DNA from: Aplysia californica
Taxonomy: Eukaryota > Mollusca > Gastropoda > Aplysiida > Aplysiidae
Length of the DNA stretch: 64,000 nt
Assembly (NCBI RefSeq): GCF_000002075.1
Contig: NW_004797277.1
Location: forward strand, 1,689,427 to 1,753,426
Reading direction: 5' to 3'
In this document: positions 26,501 through 38,846 of the stretch, piece by piece
Layout: each line of letters begins with the position of its first letter
Numbering within the stretch: the first letter of the stretch is position 1
The notes under the pieces: model-generated
Database searches by the model: none
The model's input: only the letters and a program-made list of their open reading frames with translations
What the model was told of the DNA's origin: nothing
Translations under genes and position numbers: made by a program

Positions 26501-29057
26501 AGAACAGAGAGCACTGTGCAGTCAGCAAATGATTGACATGTTTGATGAAGATCCTGACAACTTTTTTGACCGTTTAGTAACAATGGATGAAAGCTGTGTC
26601 TATCACTTCAACCCAGAGTCAAAATCTACTTCAATGCAATGAAAAACACCATCTTCCCCCCACCCCCAAAAAAGCCAAAGTGCAGAATTCATCTGGCAAA
26701 GTGATCATTTTTTTTCTGAAGGACTTTTCAAGGTCATTCATTGCTGGCAAAAAGGTGTTCTTGCGGCTGGTGACTCCATAGAGAAATAAGTGTCTACATA
26801 CCAAATTTCAAGTTCATAGCTTCACTCCTTCATACTCAGGTAAAAAAACTTATTGATATCCCCTCGTATGTTTTTTTTTGGTGTATTTAGTTTATGTGTG
26901 TGTGTGTACATGCTATCAGTCAGGTAACTGAGAATGTGAGAGATTCTCAGATAGTATGGTAAGTTCCTTGGATCATCATTGCAGCTGACAGAAACTGTTT
27001 CACTCCTCTATAGGGAGACAGCTCTTAGCCTATTGATGTCATCGTATGAGAGTCCACAATAGATTACGATGATATAACTGTACATCATTTATTGTTTCTG
27101 TGTGAGAGTCTAGAAGCTATTGCAATATCAATGTGTCATTAACTGTTACTATTTTAGAGTTCAGAATGTATTGCAATACTGATCCTATTTTGCCCCCCCC
27201 CCCCCCCCATGCACACTCACATAGAGGATGTGCGTGCAGTAAAGGACATTGCTACCATCATCAATGCTAAGTCTACAGCATCAGCCCAGAGGAAGACTCA
27301 GGTATGTGAACCCAGAAGCTTAGAATGTCAGCTATGCATCCTGTACGCCATGTTTAGTGTGTTTGATTATCCCAAGATAGCCTTAACAACTGGACTTTTA
27401 CCTGGAAGATGAATTCAGAGGATAGTACAGTCTAACCATGAAGCATCTTCAGTCAAATAAAAATTAATCTTCTGGAAATTCGCAAAGTTGGATATGCCTT
27501 TCACTCGCTGACAACCAGCAATGTTGGCTACATGACCCCCTAGCGACCAACCAATTGAAGGGTATTTATTGAAATTTATACTGAAACTTTAACCCTTATA
27601 GCAACGCGGTATTTTTAGCCCTCACATACCTTTGGCCCAGGAAATACTAAAGGCTTTAACCCCACAGGGGGCCCAGCCAATACTGATTGTGTCTGTAATT
27701 GTTTGGCTATACTTACTTTTGTTGGAGGTTTTAGGAATTGACATGCAGAAAACTTTTCAAAGACAAGGGGATAGATTTCAGTTAAAATTCCCAAATGGAT
27801 TTGAGGTGACTGCTGCCCTGTGAGGGAAATAAACACAACTGGATCTGTGGGAATGAGAATTTTTTAGGGAAATATATCTGACCAGGGCTAGAGGGGTTGA
27901 AAGAATTGTAAGTGAGTTGTCACAATTAGTTTTGGAGCCATGAGTTTTCAGTTTGACCTTATTTTCACCACATTACTTATTGCACTTTGTCTTATTTATT
28001 TATAAAGAAGGAATATTTAGTCCCGACACCTCTGCTATAAGAGGAGGAGATGAGACAGAAACATATTTGCCTATACGCAAAGGATCTTCACAGTGTGTGC
28101 ATTTTTTGCTGGCCTTTCAGATGCATCACCGTACAGTTCTTCTAAATATACTCTTGATTATATATTTGTTCTTTATATACAGTATTTTCTGAGTTCATCA
28201 TCGCTAGTCTCCAAATTGGACAAACTGAAATTGTTACATTTGGCAGAGGGTACCCCTAGATCTAGCTGTACTAGCTGTAGTTGTTTTGGGAGCCATATTA
28301 AATTTAGAGCCAGATGTATGCTGGGCTGAAATTTTATTCACTAATCTAACTTTAACAGCTGATTTATTAATCCCCCCCTCCCACACAGGTCCGTCAGGAA
28401 CTACTTAGCAACCTTCAACTGATGGATAGTGAGACACCATCTTCTGTACAGCACACATCCTTTGTACTGGACACAACAGTGGCACAGGAGGAGGAGATCC
28501 AAACCTCAGGACTGGTGCCTTCCATTTGTCTTTTGTCATGTCTGTCTGTATTGCAGTGCCTGCCTCTCTAGCTGTTGTTTTGCTTGTATGTTTATTTATT
28601 TGACTGTTTGGGGTTTTTTTCTGCGTCTCCCCACCAGATTTTAGATTCAGAGGTAGTCAACCATAAATTCTTTCAATCGCGATACTGTTGATTTTTCTTT
28701 TTGCATTTGGTTCTTTTTCCAACTAGAGAATGTAGTGCCTTTTGTCTTCCAGTTAGTCATATTCTGTTTTGGAAAGTGCTACTTTTTTAGGGTTTCCACT
28801 CTCCAGGTTTGCAGTGGTTTTGGGTTGGGGTTAATTCATAATTTTGCCTTGTTTGACAGCTTCTGTAAAAGTTATTTTTTTTACCCTTTCTGCCTGCAAG
28901 TATTCTTTTAACTCAAGCAATAATAATATGTGCGTGAAACTAACAATTTTTTTGTGTCTTTATGTGAGATGATCATTTACTTGAACCTGCCTACCTGGGG
29001 ATTTCCTTGTACTTTAGATTTGTTCCATGCCATGTCACCTGGTTTTCTCAAAGTCTC

Positions 29058-29119
<62 letters not shown>

Positions 29120-29166
29120 CGTGTCTCTCTGTCCCTCTGTTTCTCTCTCTCTCTCTCTGATTCTCT

Positions 29167-29211
<45 letters not shown>

Positions 29212-29334
29212 GTCTCTCTGTCCCTCGGTTTCTTTCTCTCTCTCTCTTTTTCTCTCTCTCTCTCTCTCTCTCTTGTGTCTCGTGTCTCTCTCTCTCTTTC
29301 TTTCTTTCTTTCTCTCTCTCTGTCTGTCTGTCAT

Positions 29335-29371
<37 letters not shown>

Positions 29372-32300
29372 TTCATGACGGTACCTCCCCACCCCATCCA
29401 ATCTCTGTAGGACCATGGTCTGAGCTCGGCTGAGACTCTCACAAAGTACTTGGGCAAGGTCAGTCCTGACAACTTTGAGCTGACCAAGCATGTGGCAGAG
29501 TGAGTCCATTGATGTCTCTGTGTGCCCTGACATTTCTGGGTAATGTCTGGGTGGTGGTTTTGTTTTGTTTTATAAGTACTTTTAATGGATTACTAAAATT
29601 TTTGCTTGTGCCCATAACTGTTGCATAAGCAATAGATGTTTCAAACAAAGAAATTATAGTGGGTGGCTGGCGGGTGCTGTGGTGTAGTTTGCTTCTTCTT
29701 TCCTATCAAACATCTATCGTCTTTATCTGCCCTCCTTCTTTTCTCTGTTTGTTACTCTCTTGTAACACCTCTAATCTTCGGCACTTATATGACCTTATTG
29801 TGTTGCAAGTGCCGGAAAACTCGTACTAAAACTAAAACAAAATTACAGCTTGTGTTTGTGGGAGACAGAGAGAGGATAATACTGGAAAAAGTGATGGGGC
29901 AGGAAATTGCATTACTGCAGACTAATGCTAAGCCTCTGTTTCTGTCACACAAAACAACCCCCCATTCCAGTATCCAGGTTCATGCTGTGGGCAGGTTACT
30001 TTCTGTAACCTCTGACGTGGGCAAGAGTATAGCTAGAGACCAACAGAAGGCAAAGTCTATGGGATTTACTCAGCAACAGGTACGTTGACCGTCAGCACCC
30101 TGACTACACTTATGCCGATTTATTGGGGGGAACAGGGGGTTTAGTGGTGTTGCAAGCGCTCAAAACTGATTTATCACCCGCAAGTGCAGAGAGTATGCTA
30201 AAAAAATGAGTGAACCATTTTGTGAGCACTGTTGCAGGACTTTGGATGGGTGTAAGCAGGAAGGAGTTGAAGTTTAAATAAGTTTATTAAGTGTTTAAGG
30301 CTATTGGCACACATCACATTATATAAAACACTCATTTATTGTTAAATAAAGTTTCCATAATTAAAAAGCACATGCATGTTGTGCATGGGAGAAATTACCT
30401 ATTTTCTTTGATAGGCAAAATTTGGACAATAAAAAGATCAAGTGAAATTCATCTTCAATAATTTGATAAGACGGGTGAATTTATTCATTTCCACTGATAC
30501 AGACTTTTATTTAATGGAAGGCTCTGAATTTTTAACAAGGCTGTAACTCTACAGTTCCAATACCGTGGGAGGTTGATGATATAGACTACTCAGCTGTTTC
30601 TCAGACTTCTCCCTCTATGTTCTGCGCAGAATGATCAACAAGCTTACTTTTTACTTCACTGAGAAATCATTTAGTGCTTCCAACACTTTGAGAAAACTAG
30701 TCATATCCCAACCTCAGGGAAAAGAATAGATTTTTAGCTTCAGTAGCCCAGTTGACTCTGCCTAGCTCACAGGAACAATATTATTGCATGTAACTTTTCT
30801 TTGGATATCTGCCGTTTTGTAAGTGTATGAAGCAGGGAGGAGGTAAGATATAGAGAGTGGTAGGCAGTGAGAAGGTTGGGAGAGTAAGCTGGCTAGATGA
30901 AATGCATTACTGTGAGCGAGGAGATGTTGGTGATCTGGATTACTCTGGTTGATTACTCTGGGACAATTTTGGTGTCGTCAACTTCTATAGTTAGCCAAAT
31001 GCACCATCACCTCCTGGATTGCAATGGCCCTATAATTTGATCAAGAGAAGCTGTTGTTTAATAAAATAATCATAATAATGAAGATCATTTCTAATGCACC
31101 CACTCCCATGTAAACACAGCTCTAGGCGCTTTATACATAAATGCATGTACGAACAATATTCACACACGCGACACACACACATACACACACACACTCATGC
31201 ACACACACACTAACACACACACACATACATACACCAACACACACATTACACGCACACATGTGTACATACATGCACTCCAAACACACGCACACACACACAT
31301 CTACTTGCTTATCACACACCCACGCTTGCACATCGTTGCGAAATGAGCACATACACCTAATAAAATAATATACACAATGCAATTTGCAAAGCACATAAAT
31401 GGATACATAGTCATTTACATAACATTGTACTGAACATGAATCTACTGACATAAAAATGATGTCATTAAATGTGTCTTTAAAGATTTTTAAAATTTAGACT
31501 CAGATGTTGTATGTCTCAAGGTTTGTGGAAGAGAGTTCCAAACTGATGGAGCAAGATGGGCAAACGATCTTTCGTCTAGAACTTTGTCATCTTTCGAGTA
31601 ATGACCGGCACCTGTCCTTGATCTCCATTACAAAAGCCCATCAGTTTTGATTAGTGTAAAATGTTTTGACCAGCTGCCAATTCTGAGTCCGCTGTCTTTA
31701 GTTATTCACTGATATTGAATTTTTGACATTATCTAAAAGTAACTTAGACATAAAGTCAGGGTTCAGTTAGTCGGGTGCGAATTTTGCTCTGTCAATGATT
31801 GTCCAAATCCCTTCTGACAAGTAGCTAAGGTTTGTGATTCTCTGTCTGGAATGATAATTATCTTGTTAATGTGCTTGCCTTTGTTTATCTTGAACAAAAT
31901 CATCATCAAGTGCCAGATGTGCAACAGTCTTTGGCAATCACAGTTCACCATTATTTCCTTTGCTTGGATGCTCTTAAATATGGTGGGTGGTTGGGGGTGC
32001 TCTGGTGTTGTTTGCTCCTAATTTTCTATTTAAAAATCTATCGTTTCTGTCTCTCCTTCTTTTTTGTGTTTGTTACTCTCTTGTAACACCTCTAATCTTC
32101 GGCACTTATATAACCGTATTGTGTTGCAAGTGCTGTAAAACTCTTACTAAAACTAAAACTAAATCTTGAAAAGCTATATTATCGCGATCTTTCTCCATCG
32201 CTCATCTGTTTAGGCTCTCCAAGTAAGTTGGTTTGGGTCTACCCCTGCCTCGTTTGCCTTCAATTTTATCAGTGTGTGCTAGATGTTCAAGGCACTTATG

Positions 32301-35300
32301 TCTATTCAAGTGTCCCTGAAACCGCAGAATTGTCAAGTAATATTGTTTACATGTTTTTTCCCCTTTGTGTACAGAACAAGGAGCACAGTTTCAAGGCAAT
32401 TAACTCAATCTCGCAAGTAGCGGAGACTTTGACAACCTCACTGACTGAGGCCAATGTCCCTATATGGGTAATTCAAGAACAGTTGGACACTTGGTGGTGG
32501 GACTAATACTTGTCTGGCGGTTGCATCCTATTATAGTTTGTCTATATATCTCTGTATAACACCACACACTAGTCTGTCTATATCCCTACACTAGTTTGTC
32601 TATTCCCCTAAATCACAATATGTTCTAGTTTGTCTCTACCCCTATATTTTACCATGTTCTAGTTTGTCTATTTCCCTATATGACACCATGTTCTAATTTG
32701 TCTATACCCCTATATCACACCATGTTCTAATTTGTCTATACCCCTATATCACACCATGTTCTAATTTGTCTATACCCCTATATCACACCATGTTCTAATT
32801 TGTCTATACCCCTCTATCACACCATGTTCTAATTTGTCTATACCCCTATATCACACCATGTTCTAATTTGTCTATACCCCTATATCACACCATGTTCTAA
32901 TTTGTCTATACCCCTATATCACACCATGTTCTAATTTGTCTATACCCCTATATCACACCATGTTCTAGTTTGTCTATAATCCTATATCACATTTTGAACT
33001 AGTTTGTCTATATCCCTATATCACACTATGCACTTTCACTTGTTTGTCTGTATCCCTTTATTGCACTATGCACTAGTTTGTCTATACCCCTATATCACAC
33101 CATGTTCTAGTTTTTCTATTACCCTATATCATACTATGTTCTAGTTGTGCATCTTCGTGTATTTTGATTACTAATGTTCTACCCCTATATTTCACATCAT
33201 GTACTAGTTGTCTATACCCCTATATATCACATCATGTACTAGTTGTCTATACCCCTATATATCACATCATGTACTAGTTGTCTATACCCCTATATTTCAC
33301 ATCATGTACTAGTTGTCTATACCCCTATATATCACATCATGTACTAGTTGTCTATACCCCTATATATCACATCATGTACTAGTTGTCTATACCCCTATAT
33401 ATCACATCATGTACTAGTTGTCTATACCCCTATATATCATGTATCATGTACTAGTTGTCTATACCCCTATATATCACATCATATACTAGTTGTCTATACC
33501 CCTATATATCATGTATCATGTACTAGTTGTCTATACCCCTATATATCATGTATCATGTACTAGTTGTCTATACCCCTATATATCACATCATGTACTAGTT
33601 TTCTAAACCCCTATATATCACATCATGTACTAGTTGTCTATACCCCTATATATAACACCCCCTCAACACATCACACACTAGATTGTCTGTTCCCTTCTGT
33701 CACATTACATACCAGTTTGTCTGAATTCTCTTGTCTGTCATATTTCTTTAAATTATCTACGATATCATATCAACTTTTCCCCCCTTTACCTTACAACTAA
33801 AATTAATTTTCGCCAGGCCTCAGGTCACACCTCTCAAGCTAAGTCACAACTATTCTCCTTGAGAGATTCAGATGTGTTTTTGCTTTATATGGTTAGGCTG
33901 TTATAGATTGTGTCTTTATTGACATCACTACCCCCACCCCCTTCCCATCAGTTGTCCACCAAGAATGTGGAGCTTGGCGTGGAGTGGCAAAATGTGAGCC
34001 GAAACGCAAAATTTGAACTGGCTTCCACAGACGGCAACATCCGCTTCTATCTTCCCACCTCTGACATGGGGATCCTGGAGAACGAGGGGGTGGAGAGTGA
34101 GGTCTGTTGATGTTATTGTTGCTGTTGTAGGGGGGTGGATGGCTGCTGTTGGAGGATAGAGGCTGGAGAGGGGAGGGGAAAAGGAAGGAGGAGTGTGGAA
34201 GGCAGTGACGGAATTGGGGAAAATGCAGTGGGTGGATGAGATGATTTGCTTTGAGTTGGGCGATATACAGTCGACTCCACTTGTGTTGAACTCGCTTGAG
34301 TTGATTTTCGGTTTAGTTGATCTTTTTCTCGGGTCCCAGCATCTTTATTTCTTTACAGATCCCAATGGTTAAGGGAAGACCCGGGTCGACGATCCCAGAC
34401 AAACTTTTCAAACTATCCATCTTTTGTTTTTTGCGGAAAAGCATCATTTGACACTTTTTCTATAGGGTCACAATGACGAAACTGTTGAGAATACACCCTA
34501 AATGACCCAAAAGAGTGTTTGAAAAGTGCTAATTGCAATAAAAATCCGTTAAAAAATCCCTGTTTTTCTGTTTTTCTCAAAATCTACTTTTTGACATAGG
34601 TGACCTTCTTGGTGCAAGGAGTTTTCAAAAACTGCTAAAGCTAGAAGCTTCAAGTTTGGCGTATAGATGCTTTAAGATCTATTCTGGGGATCCATGTGAG
34701 AGAATTGGGGAATATTGGTAACTTGTGGAAATATTCAAATTTTTTGTAATATGTACCCCGGAATTTCGTCAAATGACTCTCGGGGGTCCATTGACTTTGG
34801 ACTCACTTTTTTATTTTTAAAGATAGGTCAAAATCCTCACATAGATCCCCAGTCCATATAGATTTGTACTTGTGAGCCAAATTTCAGGCTGATGTTTCAA
34901 TATTCACTATGAAATTTTTCTGCACTAAGAAACTGGTTTGAAAATCCTAGATGGCTGCCACAGAGACCCATTTTTTCAGAAAAAATCAACAAATTCACCC
35001 TTACTACATACTATTTACCTATGAACTTCTTGCACAATTACATGAAAGTGAATAAAAGTAATTCGTTTAGAAAATTTTTCCGGGAATGTACGTCTCCCCT
35101 TAAGTTGAACTCTTCAGACGATTGATTTTTTTGCTCACTCCTCCGATGACATCAACTCATCCATAGACTGTTTAAATGTTCAAACTGAGAGTTTGATTCT
35201 GGATGAGGTGAGATGTTTTTGCTGTGAGTTTGAGTACAGTTGAGATGTATTATTTGAGTTGTTAATTTGACTGAGGACTGAGGACTTAGTGGGATGTATT

Positions 35301-37627
35301 GCTGTGAACTGTAAACTTGTCCAAGGTACTAACCTTTCTTCCTCTTCTCCGACATTCCAGTTCAAGGCATATCACAAAGACCCGTACGCTTGGGCATCAC
35401 GGGACATGCATGGAGAGATGCCAGTGGTTTCAGTAGACTTTGTGAGACAACGAGACAAGTACAAGAAGGGACGGGTTCCACGGGAGTGGAGGTTCAGCAG
35501 ACCGGCTGATGTCTTCATTCGGTACAAAGGTAGTCTTGTACGAGTATGTCTGATTGCCGCAAATGTCTTGTGCTGGCATTAATGCAATTTATATCAGTAT
35601 AGATGTCTTACCCTGCTTTTCACATCCTATCTGAAAGATTTATTTACCTTTTGAAGTATCTTCTTTGTATGGTATTTGGAACTTCATCTTTTGAATGTGA
35701 GGCAAAAGCACAGGCATTGCAACACAGACACAGACAAACAGCTACATGGCCATACCCACACACACACACACACATGCACACACACATATGTGTGTGTGAA
35801 GCGTGCCGACAAAATGAGTTACTGCTCAGATTCGAGCCCAATGGAAATAGATACATCACGCTTATAGGTGAAGTTTTTACAATTTATAAGAATGAAATAA
35901 TAAAGGACATGTTATACTTAAAGAATGTGACATCAATAGAAAGTCTGCAAATTTGACCCAAGTGTTGATTTTTGGCCAGTATCTCCATTTGTGGATTGCA
36001 AGAAGTAACTCATTTTGTCAGCACGCCTCACACACATATAATATGTATTATTATATAAACATAAAAATACAAAAATAGGTTTTATATTGTTTTAATGTAT
36101 CATCTTTTGTTCCTTTACTACTTTGTGTTAGTTTATTTTTATGCTATACCTTTGTGGTGGATACAAGTCCTCTGGAAAAACTTTGTAATAATATGACAAG
36201 CATCTTGATTTTTGGGGGGGAAAAAGTTAATCTAGCAAACAAATCATAAACTAGTTAAAGAGCTGGGCTGAAATGAGTCATTACAGCTTTTGCAACCTTG
36301 TTCCATTTCTCCTATGAACATTTGGCACAGATAGGTTGCATTACATTGTGTATCCCAGCACTAGCTAAAAAGTTGCTGTTTTCCATCCTAATGCAAGTAT
36401 TGTGTATGTGTTTGCTCATAGGCACGTGTGTGGATTGACTGTTGGTAGGTATGACACAAGATTGGGTGTCATACTGCAAATTGTGCATCTTCGTTCATTT
36501 TTATTACTATTGTGTATGGCACAGATTCCAGTGCAGAGACAGTGGAGTACCACCCTCTGATTGACGTTGATGTGTCAGAGAAGACTGTGCTGCGCTCCAG
36601 CTGTGTGTTCATGTCAGTCAAAGCCAGTACAACGGAGGCCACCATACTCCGGGTTACTTCTCCCAACGGCCTCCGTCTCAAAGTGAAGATACGTTACACA
36701 GGGAAGATCAGCAGCTTCGATCATGTATGTGTTCATGCAGACAAACATTTTGCTTGAGAGATTGGTTTTTTTTGTTTGTGATGTCAAATGTGTTATGTGA
36801 TGAGGTATTATTTTGACATCAGGTGTGTGTGGGTGGTTGACAGGTGCTCTGGTGTGGTTTGCTTCTTCTTTCCTATCAAACATCTATCGTCCTTGTCTCC
36901 CTTTCTTTTTTATGTTTGTTACTCTCTTGTAACACCTCTAATCTTCTGGTACTCATATGACCTTATGCAGTTGCGAGCGCTGTAAAACCTCTACTAAAAC
37001 TAAACATCAAGTGTGTAAGATGATGAGATGATATTTTGATGTCAGATATGTAGGATGATCAGGTGGTGTTTTAATATCAGGTGCGTAAGATGATGAGATG
37101 TTTTGATGTCAGGTGTGTTATGTGATGTCAGCTGTGTTCTGTGGTGAGATGATACTCTGGTTTCAGAAATGTAAAATGCAGGGTGTATTATGTAATGGGC
37201 TATTATTATGCTGTTCCCCCTGGTCTGTGTGTTGCCGTGGCAGTTGTCAGAGGAAGAGATGCTGGAGATCCCCTACCCTGAGGACGAATACCTACGGACC
37301 CCCGCGGGGATGTTGAAGAGGGACAAGGACCTGCTGTTTCTACCACAGCTTAGAGAAGTTAGTCTTGTGTGTCAATGTGTGTACTTATGGGTGCTGTGGA
37401 CGTTGACTTCTCTGTCTGTGTGATCTTATGTATGTGGCCACGTGTGTGCTCCACATGTGTGTTGTGTTCGACAAGGGTATACTGTGTGTCAGTTTTGTAT
37501 TATGTATTGTGTACGTTTTGTCACTCAACAGTCGTGTGAGGTGTTTGCTATGAGAATGTCCCCATAGTAGTTTTAAGTACATAGCACATGTGGTAGACCG
37601 AAGGTATGAGCTATATAACTGCAATTA

Positions 37628-37659
<32 letters not shown>

Positions 37660-38262
37660 GTTATTAATGTTTTGTGCGGTGTGCATTATGTGTTTGTTGT
37701 GCTAATGTCTTAAAGAGTATTCCTAATTTTGGTTCATCAAACCTATACAACCCCCCGGGGTAGTGCCACTGACTGTAGTGTCTTTAGACCATTCCCAAAG
37801 GGAGGACATTTCTCGTTCAAGCACAGTAGAATTGTAAATGGGCTGATTCATGTCACGCTTATAACTGTACCTGATCTACAACAGGGAACTGCTGCTTTTT
37901 CTTTCCTTATCCTTACTATTGTCATTTTTGGCGTCGGTGGCCTAGTGGTTAGGCTCTTGGACTCGCAACCGTAAGGTCGTGGGTTCGAATCCTGTCAGGG
38001 ACCCGACGTTGTGTCCTTGGGAAAGGCACTTTGCACAAATTTTCCTCACTTCACCCAGGTGGAAATGGGTACCCAGCTATAGACAGTGAAAGATCTTGTC
38101 AGTTTGATAGTGTTTGAGCACGTGAAATCCGCAGCTTGCACTGTATGCTTCCACGGAAGCTGAGAATGTTTCTGAGTGTTCTCAGAGGGTCTGCTGGGGT
38201 AATAATAGTTGTAAAGCGCGTAGAGCAAGCTCTTGAGCATGGATATGCGCTATATAAATGCA

Positions 38263-38295
<33 letters not shown>

Positions 38296-38779
38296 TTTCC
38301 TCTACTTCTTTTGTATGTTTGTCACTCTGTTGTGACCTGCTATATCTGGGGTGCCTTGATAGTCGAAGCAGACCTTGTGCTGTTGAAGCTAGAGAGGTTA
38401 GCAGAATAAGTCTGATTCCCTGTAAAGACTTCTCTGTTGACGCCCACCCCTTGGCGCTCATATGACTTTATGCAGTTGCGAGCGCCGTAAAACCCTCTAC
38501 TATTAAAAAAACAAAAAAACCTATACAACATGTTCATGTTATGAAGAGTGTATTCTCGTTACAATTTAATTCTTTGAAATAGGTGGCTCAAGCTTTGTCA
38601 GTATTTAAATCTTCACTGAAAACTCCGAGATACAAATCTAGTTTTGTTTAAATTGTCTCTTGGTACCGGATCACTCTTGTAAGTACATGTCTAATCCCTG
38701 TTTGCACTTATTTTGCAGATATGTGTTTTTGTATGTTTGTGTGTGTTTGCTATGTAGAGAGTGTGCTTGTAGATGCATA

Positions 38780-38846
<67 letters not shown>

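Noticed and set aside
29027-29533. Frames rich in Ser-Leu or Arg-Glu on both strands
   Set aside because: They are translations of (CT)n and (CA)n repeats.
32530-33662. CRISPR-like repeat array
   Set aside because: Units are head-to-tail with no unique spacers, in a eukaryotic intron; it is a minisatellite.
37930-38005. tRNA gene on the plus strand
   Set aside because: It is the head of a SINE that interrupts another repeat and ends in an (ATT)n tail.
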